Shown here: one piece after another, positions 1 through 7,913 of the stretch
How positions within the stretch are numbered: the first letter of the stretch is position 1
Layout of the letters: each line of letters starts with the position of its first letter
Source: Actinomycetes bacterium
GTDB taxonomy: Bacteria > Actinomycetota > Acidimicrobiia > Acidimicrobiales > RAAP-2
Reading direction: 5' to 3'
Assembly (NCBI GenBank): GCA_021845725.1
Contig: JAJZVL010000005.1
Span: forward strand, 1 to 64,000
Length of the DNA stretch: 64,000 bases
Made by a program: the position numbers and the translations under genes
Notes under the pieces: generated by a model
What the model saw: only the letters and a program-made list of their open reading frames with translations
Told to the model about the DNA's origin: nothing
The model's database searches: none

Positions 1-129
1 GCCACGCCGATCCCGGGTCGTCCGCATCGCCGACCCGAGGAGTCCGCGCCGAGAACGTCTCACCCCTCTGTCAAGATGGCGGCATCTCGAAACGTGAAGT
101 GGGTCCCCACCAAAACGTGAAGACCTCTT
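1..129. other. Intergenic segment at window edge with a short direct repeat
   Basis: No gene is visible. The decamer AAACGTGAAG occurs at 90-99 and again at 113-122 (23-bp period), with a small inverted repeat GTGGG/CCCAC at 99-110 between the copies. It lies just beyond the 3' end of the tRNA gene. It could be the edge of an insertion-sequence remnant or a processing/termination region; nothing decides this. Confidence 0.4.
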
Positions 130-206
130 TGGTGGAGGCGATGGGACTCGAACCCACGGACCTCTTGACTGCCAGTCAAGCGCTCTACCAGCTGAGCTAC
201 GCCCCC
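130..206 (-). tRNA. tRNA-Ala (anticodon GGC)
   Basis: Read on the minus strand, a complete cloverleaf can be drawn. The acceptor arm GGGGGCG pairs with CGCCTCC with one G-U pair, the D arm contains AGCTCAGCTGGTAGAGC, and the anticodon stem CTTGA/TCAAG encloses the loop CTGGCAG with anticodon GGC. The T arm contains GGTTCGAGTCC, the discriminator is A, and a genome-encoded CCA occupies 130-132. GGC reads alanine GCC/GCU codons, fitting a GC-rich genome. It is transcribed away from leuS. Confidence 0.95.
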
Positions 207-298
207 GGATGCAGACCGCCAGGGTACCAGCCGAGCGACGGGCAGAGGCGCCCCGACAGGCGGACGGTGTGCACGGAGGCGCCCCGGTCACCCGGCGG

Positions 299-304
299 TA
301 GCAT
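299..304 (+). promoter_or_regulatory. -10 box of leuS (leaderless type)
   Basis: TAGCAT ends 8 nt before the leuS ATG at 313, and no Shine-Dalgarno sequence lies between them, so transcription would begin at or next to the start codon. No clear -35 box is seen. Confidence 0.6.
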
Positions 305-312
305 CGCCGCCC

Positions 313-2793
313 ATGGCCAGGGCCTACGACGTGGAGACGGTCGAACGGAAGTGGCAGGCGCGTTGGCAGGACGAAGGGACCTATGAGGTCGACAACGACG
401 ACCCTCGTCCGCCGTTCTACGCCCTGTGCATGTACCCGTACCCGTCGGGGCCTGCACACCAGGGGCACGTGCGGAACTACACGTTCGGCGACCTCGTGGT
501 GCGCTACCAGACCATGCGGGGAAAGGCGGTCCTGTCTCCCCTCGGCTTCGACTCGTTCGGGCTGCCGGCGGAGAACGCCGCGATCCGCACCGGGACCCAT
601 CCTCGTGTCTTCACCGACGCTCGCATCGCGGAGCTGAAGGAGTCCCTCGTGCGCCTCGGCGCCGTCTACGACTGGCGGCGCGAGGTCCGCAGCCACGACC
701 CGAGCTACATCCACTGGACGCAGCTCATCTTCCTGCGCTTCTTGAAGGCGGGCCTCGCTTATCGCGCCATGGCGCCGGTGAACTGGTGCCCGGGTTGCCA
801 GACCGTTCTCGCCAACGAGCAGGTCCTGGCCGACGGCACCTGCGAGCGGTCCGGAGACGTCGTGGTGACCCGCGACCTCGAGCAGTGGTTCTTCAAGATC
901 ACCTCCTATGCCGACGAGCTTCTCTCCGGCCTCGACGCCCTCGAGTGGCCCGAGCGAGTGAAAGTGATGCAGCGCAACTGGATCGGCCGCTCCGAAGGGG
1001 CGGAGATCGAGCTCGCGGTGGCGGGCCGTCCCGACCTCTCGCTCACGGTCTTCACGACGAGGCCTGACACCATCTTCGGGATGACCTATGCGGTCATGGC
1101 GCCCGAGCACCCGCTCGTCGACGAGCTCACGACGGCGGAGTGCCGAGCGGCGGTCGAGGAGCTCCGGGCCCGCGTCGCCTCGGAGACCGACATCGAGCGG
1201 ACGGCGAACGCCGAGGGCGGTCCGGCGCTCGAGAAGCGCGGCGCGTGCACGGGAAGCTACGTGGTCAACCCTTTCAGCGGTGAAAAGGTCCCCGTCTACG
1301 TGGCGGACTACGTCCTCATGGGCTATGGCACCGGGGCGGTCATGGCCGTTCCCGCAGAGGACCAGCGCGATTGGGCGTTCGCCAAGCTCCACGGCCTCCC
1401 CATCGTGCGCACTGTGGAGCCGCCCGAGGGCTGGGAAGAGCAGGGCGGCGAGGCGTATGCGGGCGACGGCGTGAAGGTGAACAGCGGTTTCCTCGACGGC
1501 CTCCACGTCGCCGAGGCGAAGGACGCCGCGATTGTGCACCTCGAGCGCCACGGGCAGGGCCGGCGCAAGGTCAATTACCGCCTTCGCGACTGGCTCGTGT
1601 CGCGTCAGCGGTTCTGGGGCTGCCCGATCCCGATCGTCCACTGCCCGGTGCACGGCGCCGTCCCGGTACCCGAGGACCAGCTCCCCGTGCTCGCCCCCGA
1701 CGACGTGGAGTTCCTCCCGACCGGACAGTCGCCGCTCGCGTCCCACCAGGGTTTCAAGCGCACCGTCTGCCCGATCGGAGGCGAGCCTGCTGAGCGAGAG
1801 ACCGACACGATGGACACCTTCGTCGACTCGAGCTGGTACTTCCTGCGGTTCTGCGACCCGTTCGACGCCGAGGCGCCGTTCGGCGCGGCGGCCGTCGTCC
1901 ACTGGATGCCGGTCGACCAGTACATCGGCGGCATCGAGCACGCGATCCTGCACCTCATGTACGCACGGTTCTTCACGAGAGCCCTCATCGACGTCGGGCT
2001 TGCACCCCCGGAGCTTCCACGCGAGCCGTTCAGGCGCCTGTTCACCCAAGGCATGATCCGCATGGACGGCTCGAAGATGTCCAAGTCGAAGGGCAACCTG
2101 ATCGCTCCTGCGCGCTACTACGAGAGCGTGGGTGCGGACGCGCTCCGGCTCTTCCACCTCTTCGTCGGCCCGCCTGCAGACGACTTCGACTGGACCGAAC
2201 AGACCGACGAGGTGATCGAGGGCTGCGGCCGCTTCCTCGACAGGCTGTGGCGCCTCGCCGAGGGCGCTGGCGAAGGGGGACGGGAAGGGGAGCTGCGAGA
2301 GGCTGACCTCGAGGTGCGCCGCGCGACCCACCGGACCATCCAGAAGGTGACCTCGGACATCGAGCGGTGGTCCTACAACACGGCGATCGCGCACTGCATG
2401 GAGCAGGTCAACCTGCTCCGGGACTATGCCCGGGAGGACCCCCACGCCGACGTGCTCGGAGAAGCGCTGGACGCGCTCTTGCACCTGCTCGCGCCCATGG
2501 CGCCGCACGTGACCGCCGAGCTGTGGGAGCGTCGCCACGACGACCGGCTCCACGCCCGCTCCTGGCCTGGTTTCGACCCCGCGCTCGTGGTCGAAGAGAC
2601 CGTCACGATGGTCGTCCAGGTGGACGGCAAGGTCCGCGACCGCCTCGACGTCCCCGCCGCCATCAGCGACGACGAGGCTCGCGCCCGAGCACTGGCCTCC
2701 GCTCGGGTCGTCGAGGCGCTCGGTGCTGCGCCCCCCGCACGGGTCATCGTGCGGGCGCCCCGCCTCGTGAACGTCGTCACGGCGTCCGCTTGA
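313..2793 (+). CDS. leuS: Leucyl-tRNA synthetase
   Basis: Cytoplasmic class I enzyme that attaches leucine to tRNA-Leu. The 826-residue length is typical of bacterial LeuRS. The HIGH-type signature is in 'PYPSGPAHQGHVRNY' (about residues 42-56) and the KMSKS loop in 'DGSKMSKSKGN' (about 585-595). Between them lies the CP1 editing domain, with 'TTRPDTIFGMTY' near residue 247 and 'GYGTGAVMAVP' near 336; 'DTMDTFVDSSWYF' precedes the second half of the catalytic fold. The ATG at 313 has a -10 box 8 nt upstream and no ribosome-binding site, so the mRNA is probably leaderless. The 3' end overlaps the convergent oxidoreductase gene by 17 nt. Confidence 0.97.
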   Translation: MARAYDVETVERKWQARWQDEGTYEVDNDDPRPPFYALCMYPYPSGPAHQGHVRNYTFGDLVVRYQTMRGKAVLSPLGFDSFGLPAENAAIRTGTHPRVFTDARIAELKESLVRLGAVYDWRREVRSHDPSYIHWTQLIFLRFLKAGLAYRAMAPVNWCPGCQTVLANEQVLADGTCERSGDVVVTRDLEQWFFKITSYADELLSGLDALEWPERVKVMQRNWIGRSEGAEIELAVAGRPDLSLTVFTTRPDTIFGMTYAVMAPEHPLVDELTTAECRAAVEELRARVASETDIERTANAEGGPALEKRGACTGSYVVNPFSGEKVPVYVADYVLMGYGTGAVMAVPAEDQRDWAFAKLHGLPIVRTVEPPEGWEEQGGEAYAGDGVKVNSGFLDGLHVAEAKDAAIVHLERHGQGRRKVNYRLRDWLVSRQRFWGCPIPIVHCPVHGAVPVPEDQLPVLAPDDVEFLPTGQSPLASHQGFKRTVCPIGGEPAERETDTMDTFVDSSWYFLRFCDPFDAEAPFGAAAVVHWMPVDQYIGGIEHAILHLMYARFFTRALIDVGLAPPELPREPFRRLFTQGMIRMDGSKMSKSKGNLIAPARYYESVGADALRLFHLFVGPPADDFDWTEQTDEVIEGCGRFLDRLWRLAEGAGEGGREGELREADLEVRRATHRTIQKVTSDIERWSYNTAIAHCMEQVNLLRDYAREDPHADVLGEALDALLHLLAPMAPHVTAELWERRHDDRLHARSWPGFDPALVVEETVTMVVQVDGKVRDRLDVPAAISDDEARARALASARVVEALGAAPPARVIVRAPRLVNVVTASA

Positions 2794-3784
2794 ACGCGGC
2801 GATCACCGACGCCATGGCGGGCGCAGGCAATGCGGCGTAGAAGCTGAAGCGGTCCACGAGACCGCCCCAGCGTTCGAGCACCGCCTCTGGCGCGCGGTCG
2901 AGCGGCGCGACGACCGCGAAGGTCTGGAGGACCTGGTCGTCGATGAGCTCACCCATCGTGTCCCACTCGCCGCGCCTGGAGCGGGCGTGCAGCTCTGCTT
3001 GGAGCTCTCCCCAGCCATGCAGCTCGAGGACCGGACGGTAGGCGGGCGTCGAGGCGTAGAAGGCGAGCTGCGACCTGGCAGCCCTCGCGCTGGCAGACAT
3101 CTCCTCTTCGGTCGACCCGGTCACGACGAACCCGGGGAGCGCGACGACGAGATCGCGACGCGTCTTGCCCGTCTTCGCCGCGCCGCGCTCGAGGGCCGGG
3201 ATGCTCACCTCCCGCAGGTAGCGCGCAGTGGTGAACGGGTGGACGAGAAGCCCGTCGCCCACCTCGCCGGCGACTTCCGCCATGTGCGTGCCCACCGCGC
3301 CGAGCATGATCTTCGGGTTGCCGTAGGGGTTCGGCCCCGGATCGAAGAACGGGGTCATGAGGGTGTGCGTGTAGAAGTCGCCCCGGAAGTCGAGCGGCGT
3401 GCCGGTCTCCCAGGTCTTCCAGATCGCGCGGATCGCAAGGATGAGCTCACGCATGCGCGGGGCGGGGTGAGACCACGGCATCGAGTACCGCTTCGTGATG
3501 TGGGGCTTGATCTGGGAGCCGAGACCGAGGATGAAGCGGCCTCTGGAGAGCTGCTGGAGATCGTTCGCCGACATGGCGAGCGTCATCGGGCTGCGGGCGA
3601 AGGCGACGGCGATGCCGGTCGCGAGCTCCATGCGGTCGGTCGCGTCCGCCGCCACCGCGAGGGGGATGAATGGATCCCGACCCGTCTCGGCGCACCATGC
3701 GCCGTCGTAGCCAGCTTCTTCGAGCCGCCGCGCGCAAGCGGCGATCCCCGAAGGATCGAAGCCGATCGCGCCGTCGATCTTCAC
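2777..3784 (-). CDS. LLM-class F420-dependent oxidoreductase
   Basis: A 335-residue luciferase-like monooxygenase-fold (TIM barrel) protein of the class that uses reduced coenzyme F420 or flavin. The N-terminal 'EAGYDGAWCAETGRDPF' stretch, 'ATGIAVAFARSPMTLAM' near residue 55 and 'GRFILGLGSQIKPH' near 82-95 are characteristic. It resembles the actinobacterial subfamily of probable F420-dependent oxidoreductases; the substrate cannot be read from sequence. F420 use is supported by cofC at 60.1-60.75 kb in the same window. It lies downstream of the PAC2 gene on the same strand (20-nt gap) and may be co-transcribed. Its tail overlaps leuS convergently. Confidence 0.85.
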   Translation of the reverse strand: MKIDGAIGFDPSGIAACARRLEEAGYDGAWCAETGRDPFIPLAVAADATDRMELATGIAVAFARSPMTLAMSANDLQQLSRGRFILGLGSQIKPHITKRYSMPWSHPAPRMRELILAIRAIWKTWETGTPLDFRGDFYTHTLMTPFFDPGPNPYGNPKIMLGAVGTHMAEVAGEVGDGLLVHPFTTARYLREVSIPALERGAAKTGKTRRDLVVALPGFVVTGSTEEEMSASARAARSQLAFYASTPAYRPVLELHGWGELQAELHARSRRGEWDTMGELIDDQVLQTFAVVAPLDRAPEAVLERWGGLVDRFSFYAALPAPAMASVIAAFKRTP

Positions 3785-3804
3785 GTTCGCCCGCCTCCCG
3801 CCCG

Positions 3805-4677
3805 TCAGCGGTCCTCGCCGCGAAGGAAGCGCTCGAGCTCTGCGGCCAGCTCGTCGGCCGAAGGGACCTCTTCCAAGCCGAGCGCGTTTCCTTCGGAGCT
3901 GTCGATCACCTCTTCGAGCTTGGCGACCATGGCCACGTGCTCAGGGTTCCCTGCGACGAGCTCGTCGACCTGGCTGCGCGCGCGATCGCCCGCGGCGCGC
4001 AGGACCGTCGAGTCGAGCTGGAGGCCGGACACCGTGGCCAACCCTTCGACCAGGGCGGCGCTCGCCAAGGGGAACGGCATCGCCGACACGTAGTGGGGGA
4101 CGCGCGCCCAGAGGCTCACGGTCGGGATGTGCGCCTCGCCGAGCGCGATCTCGAGGGCGGAGAGGACCCCTGCGGGGACTTCGAGCTCACCTTGGACGAC
4201 GCCGATCTTCGTGGCGAGATCTGCTGAGCCAGCCGGTGCGGTCGCCGCGAGCCGGACCGGGCGCGTATGGGGCGCTGCGGCGGGGAACGCGCCCATGCCG
4301 ACGACCAGGCGGACACCGTGGCGCAGTGCGAGCTGGACCACTGCGGCGACGAACTCGCGCCAGTGGTAGTCGGGCTCCGGGCCGACGAGGTAGAGCACGT
4401 CGGCACCGGTCTGGTCGTGCCCGTGACGCAGCTGGGTTCGTGGCCATTGCAGCTCGGTCGTGATGCCGTCGACGATGCGGACCATCGGGCGCCGGGCGCG
4501 AAGGTCGAGGAAGTGGTCGCTGTCGAAGGTCGCCACTCCCGTCGTGGGCGGGTGCTCGGTGAGCGACGCGACCGCGTTGGCCGCTCCGAGGCCGGCGTCG
4601 ACCCATCCCTCCATGGCTACGACCAGGACAGGCGCGTTCAGCACCGGCGACGTGTGCACCTCGAAGAGCTCGCTCAC
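3805..4677 (-). CDS. PAC2 family protein
   Basis: About 290 residues, matching actinobacterial PAC2 (proteasome assembly chaperone 2-like) proteins. The recognisable N-terminus is 'APVLVVAMEGWVDAGLGA'. 'DVLYLVGPEPDYHWREF' and 'HGVRLVVGMGAFPAAAPHTRP' follow in the middle, with a helical C-terminus ('EEVIDSSEGNALG'). Actinobacteria with a Pup-proteasome system carry such genes, and pafBC is present at 55 kb, but a role in proteasome assembly is not established for bacterial PAC2 proteins. The chosen GTG at 4677 sits 9 nt after a TACCCT -10 box; TTG at 4680 is an alternative. Confidence 0.85.
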   Translation of the reverse strand: MSELFEVHTSPVLNAPVLVVAMEGWVDAGLGAANAVASLTEHPPTTGVATFDSDHFLDLRARRPMVRIVDGITTELQWPRTQLRHGHDQTGADVLYLVGPEPDYHWREFVAAVVQLALRHGVRLVVGMGAFPAAAPHTRPVRLAATAPAGSADLATKIGVVQGELEVPAGVLSALEIALGEAHIPTVSLWARVPHYVSAMPFPLASAALVEGLATVSGLQLDSTVLRAAGDRARSQVDELVAGNPEHVAMVAKLEEVIDSSEGNALGLEEVPSADELAAELERFLRGEDR

Positions 4678-4686
4678 CAATCACCG

Positions 4687-4692
4687 AGGGTA
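4687..4692 (-). promoter_or_regulatory. -10 box of the PAC2 gene (leaderless type)
   Basis: TACCCT on the minus strand, 9 nt before the GTG start at 4677 (6 nt before TTG 4680). No Shine-Dalgarno sequence is present. Confidence 0.5.
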
Positions 4693-4787
4693 GTGGCAGC
4701 GAGCTGGACCAGCGGACCGAGGCTCGTGCCACGAGCCGGACCAGCCGAGCGAGCGCGGTGGGGGACGCTCCGCGGCGTCTGGGCAGG

Positions 4788-4793
4788 TATGGT
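4788..4793 (+). promoter_or_regulatory. -10 box of the thioredoxin-TPR gene (leaderless type)
   Basis: TATGGT, 8 nt before the ATG at 4802, without a Shine-Dalgarno sequence. Confidence 0.55.
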
Positions 4794-4801
4794 CGACGGC
4801 G

Positions 4802-5515
4802 ATGCCAGACGTCACCGACGCTACGTTCCAGACCGAGGTCCTCGAGCGTTCCAAGACGGTGCCGGTCGTCGTCGACCTGTGGGCGCCGTGGTGCGGCCCT
4901 TGCCGGACGCTCGGCCCGATGCTCGAGCAGGCTGTCGCGGCCACCGGCGGGGCTGTCGAGCTCGCCAAGGTGAACGTCGACGAGAACCCCCAGGTGGCCG
5001 CGACGTTCCGCGTGCAGTCGATCCCCGCCGTCTTCGCGCTTCGTGACGCACAGGTGGTCGACGGGTTCATCGGGGCGGTCCCGAAGGCGCAGGTCGAAGA
5101 GTTCGTCGGCCGGCTCGCTCCGGCAGAGCCCAGCGAGGTCGATCTTCTCGTCGCCGCCGGGGACGAGGCGTCACTGCGCAAGGCCCTCGACATCGAGCGT
5201 GACCATCCGGGCGCGGTCGTGGCGTTGGCGAGGCTCCTCGTCGACCGGGGGGACGCGGACGAAGCGCTCGAGCTCCTCGCGCGCGTCCCCGAGACGGCGG
5301 AGGCCCGTGCGGTGGCGGCGCAGGCGCGCCTGTCGACGCGAGGCGTTCCCGTCGACCGGAGCGCTGACGTCACGGGGGTCCTCGACAGGCTGCTCGATCG
5401 TGTGCGAGATGACGAGGATGCCCGCCAGGAGTTCCTCGACCTGCTCGAGACCTTGGGTCCCGACGATCCGCGCACCAGCGAGTACCGAAGAGCGCTCGCC
5501 AGCCGTCTGTTCTGA
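4802..5515 (+). CDS. Thioredoxin-like co-chaperone with C-terminal TPR region (YbbN/CnoX type)
   Basis: 237 residues. Residues 1-110 are a thioredoxin fold with an intact redox site 'WAPWCGPC' (Cys31 and Cys34). The C-terminal half consists of helical repeats ('DHPGAVVALARLLVDRGDADEALELLARVPE') of tetratricopeptide type, ending in 'YRRALASRLF'. This thioredoxin-plus-TPR layout is that of YbbN/CnoX, which holds unfolded proteins and protects them from over-oxidation. Escherichia coli YbbN lacks one redox cysteine, whereas this protein keeps the CxxC pair and so could be an active reductase. The gene is monocistronic between divergent and convergent neighbours. Confidence 0.88.
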   Translation: MPDVTDATFQTEVLERSKTVPVVVDLWAPWCGPCRTLGPMLEQAVAATGGAVELAKVNVDENPQVAATFRVQSIPAVFALRDAQVVDGFIGAVPKAQVEEFVGRLAPAEPSEVDLLVAAGDEASLRKALDIERDHPGAVVALARLLVDRGDADEALELLARVPETAEARAVAAQARLSTRGVPVDRSADVTGVLDRLLDRVRDDEDARQEFLDLLETLGPDDPRTSEYRRALASRLF

Positions 5516-5543
5516 TCGACGGGGCTCCCCCGGAGGCCCTGAA

Positions 5544-7889
5544 TCAGGATCGCGGGCTCACCGCGTCGATCGAGGGCGCGAGGTCGTCGAGGTCGATGCC
5601 CCCCTTCTCGAGGATGGACGTCAGCTCGTCGGGGGGGAGGGGGCGGGCGAGCAGGAATCCCTGCCCGCGGCGACAGCCCAGCCGCACCAAGGTCGCCAGG
5701 TCGTCCAGCCGTTCGATCCCCTCGCCGACCACGTCGAGCTCGAACGCGCGGGCCAGGCGCACGATCGTGTCGACGATGGCCTGGTCCGTCGGGTCGTTCG
5801 CAAGGCCGTCGACGAACACGCGGTCGATCTTCAGCACGTCGACGGGGAGGGATCGCAGCTGGCTCATCGAGCTGAACCCCGTGCCGAAGTCGTCGATCGC
5901 GAGCTTGACGCCCATCGAGCGGATGTCCTGGAGCACGCGTACCGCCTGGTCGATGTCGGCGATGACCGCCTGCTCGGTGATCTCGAGGCAGAGCACCTCG
6001 GGCGGCAGGCCAGACGTGCGCAGGCAATCTGCGATCGAACGCACGAGCCCTGCGATCCCGAGCTGTGCCGGGGACATGTTGACGCGCACGACCATGTCGA
6101 CCAAGCCGTAGACGCGCCGCCACTCGGCAAGCTGCGCGCACGCCTTCGCGAGCACCCAGCGGTCGATGTCGATGATCAGGTGGGTCTCCTCGGCGATCGG
6201 CACGAACTTCCCGGCCTCCACGAATCCCTCGCCGGCGCGGAACCAGCGCACGAGGGCTTCGGCCGCGAGCAGCCTGCCCGTCTCGAGATCGAACTCCGGC
6301 TGGTACATCACCCGAAGCGCGTCCTCCTCGAGCGCCTGGCGGAGCAGGAGCTCGATGGTCGAGCGCTGGGCGACGCTCGCCTCGAGCTCGCGATCGAACA
6401 CCACGGCGCGGTTGCGCCCCTGCGCCTTCGCTGCATAGAGCGCGATGTCCGCCTGACCGAGGAGGTCTTCGGCGGTCACGCTGGGATCCTCCGTGATCGC
6501 GACGCCGACGCTGGCGGTGTGGGCTACCCGCTGCCCGCGAACGTCGATCGGCTGCTCGATGAGCCCGAGCAGCCGGTTCGCGGCGGCGACGGCGCCCAGC
6601 TCTCCGTCGGCATCGTCGAGCACCACGACGAACTCGTCCCCCCCGAGCCGGGCGGCGAAGTCGGCAGGCCTCAGCGACGTGCGGATGCGATCCGCGATCA
6701 CCCCGAGCACCGTGTCGCCGGCGATGTGCCCGAGCTGGTCGTTCATGACCTTGAACCGGTCGAGGTCGATGAAGATGAGCGCCGTGGACGCTTTGCGCGC
6801 GGCTTGGCGCTTGGCGACCTCCTCGAGGAGCGCGCGGCGGTTCGGGAGACCCGTCAGATCGTCGGTCAGCGCGCTGTGGCGCAACCGCTCCTCGGCGTCG
6901 ATGCGGTGCAGGAGCTGCACCAGCAGCGACGCCATCGCCCGCAGCGCGTTGATCTCGTGCTCCGACCACGTGTAGGGGGTCAGGTAGATGAAGGCGAGGA
7001 TGCCCTCGGTCACGTCCCCGTGCACGAGGGGGACGGCCGCGCCGGTGAACTCATCCGGTTGGCCCGCGTCCCGGACACGCTGGAGGTACCGCTCGTCGGT
7101 CTCTGCCGAGTTTCGTACGATGAACGGGACCTTCAAGTCCTTGGTCGCGGCGAAGATCGGGTCTGCGTCGAACGGCACGATGCCGAGCGGGTCCTCTTCG
7201 AGGGGGATGCCGCGCGGAGGGTAGAACGCCATGAGCACGCTCGTGCCACGCGCGTGGTCGTTGCGGCGCAGGAAGGCGACGTCGGCTCCGAGGTACCGGC
7301 ACAGCTCCTCGACCGCCCAGTCGAGCGCATCTCTCAGGGTGGGGCCGGTCGTGGACATCAGTCGTTCGCCGATCCTCGAGACGAGGTCGTCCAGACGGTC
7401 CTGCCGTGACGCTGCCCCTGTAGTCCCCGTCGGGGCGCTGAACGCGGTGGCGAGCCGTGCGAACAGGCGCACCGTGTCGATCTCCTCGGCGGCCAGCGGC
7501 GGACGCTGCGCGAACGCGACCGCGAAGGCACCCCGTACGCCGAGGCCCTTCCCGTCGGCGGGCTCGCCCGCCTGGTCGGCCCCGGCACCCTCTGCGTGTG
7601 GGGGGGGGCTCGGCGGCTCGACGCGCTCGATCCAGGCGGGACCCGACCCGAGGATCGCCTCGCCCCACGGGCCGTCGGTGGTGAGCCGCTCTGCGACCAC
7701 GCTGTGGAGCGCTGCGGTGACCGCGGCGAAGTTCAGATCGGCCCAGACCACCGGCACGTGGGATGGGGAAGCCGGGATGTACTCGACCGCGACCGCGTCC
7801 TTCAGCAGCCGGAGCGTGCCCGCGAGGATCTCACCGAGGTTGTCCCCGCCGACACTGTCCGCAAAGAAGGGGCCTACGTTCGTCACCAT
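5544..7889 (-). CDS. Bifunctional cyclic-di-GMP enzyme, GAF-GGDEF-EAL
   Basis: 781 residues. The N-terminal 330 residues contain GAF-like sensor regions ('LDWAVEELCRYLGADVAFLRRND'). Next is a GGDEF domain with 'DDLTGLPNRR' near residue 348 and an intact 'GGDEF' near 415, then an EAL domain. The EAL domain keeps 'EAL' (about 544), 'VRVNMSP', 'EITEQ', 'DDFGTGF', 'LKID', 'GEGIE' and 'GQGF', so both synthesis and hydrolysis of c-di-GMP are possible. The layout matches Mycobacterium tuberculosis Rv1354c, which neighbours Rv1355c as this gene neighbours its homologue here (from memory of that genome). An AAAGGA ribosome-binding site lies in the 24-nt gap after the upstream gene, so it is the last gene of a three-gene operon. 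Confidence 0.93.
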   Translation of the reverse strand: MVTNVGPFFADSVGGDNLGEILAGTLRLLKDAVAVEYIPASPSHVPVVWADLNFAAVTAALHSVVAERLTTDGPWGEAILGSGPAWIERVEPPSPPPHAEGAGADQAGEPADGKGLGVRGAFAVAFAQRPPLAAEEIDTVRLFARLATAFSAPTGTTGAASRQDRLDDLVSRIGERLMSTTGPTLRDALDWAVEELCRYLGADVAFLRRNDHARGTSVLMAFYPPRGIPLEEDPLGIVPFDADPIFAATKDLKVPFIVRNSAETDERYLQRVRDAGQPDEFTGAAVPLVHGDVTEGILAFIYLTPYTWSEHEINALRAMASLLVQLLHRIDAEERLRHSALTDDLTGLPNRRALLEEVAKRQAARKASTALIFIDLDRFKVMNDQLGHIAGDTVLGVIADRIRTSLRPADFAARLGGDEFVVVLDDADGELGAVAAANRLLGLIEQPIDVRGQRVAHTASVGVAITEDPSVTAEDLLGQADIALYAAKAQGRNRAVVFDRELEASVAQRSTIELLLRQALEEDALRVMYQPEFDLETGRLLAAEALVRWFRAGEGFVEAGKFVPIAEETHLIIDIDRWVLAKACAQLAEWRRVYGLVDMVVRVNMSPAQLGIAGLVRSIADCLRTSGLPPEVLCLEITEQAVIADIDQAVRVLQDIRSMGVKLAIDDFGTGFSSMSQLRSLPVDVLKIDRVFVDGLANDPTDQAIVDTIVRLARAFELDVVGEGIERLDDLATLVRLGCRRGQGFLLARPLPPDELTSILEKGGIDLDDLAPSIDAVSPRS

Positions 7890-7913
7890 CCCCGATCCTT
7901 TGTCGATGCAATC

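Noticed and set aside
4681-6969. Minus-strand open frame of 762 codons over the thioredoxin gene and the GGDEF-EAL gene
   Set aside because: It is an alternative frame of the GGDEF-EAL gene and has low-complexity Arg/Ala-rich composition without domains.
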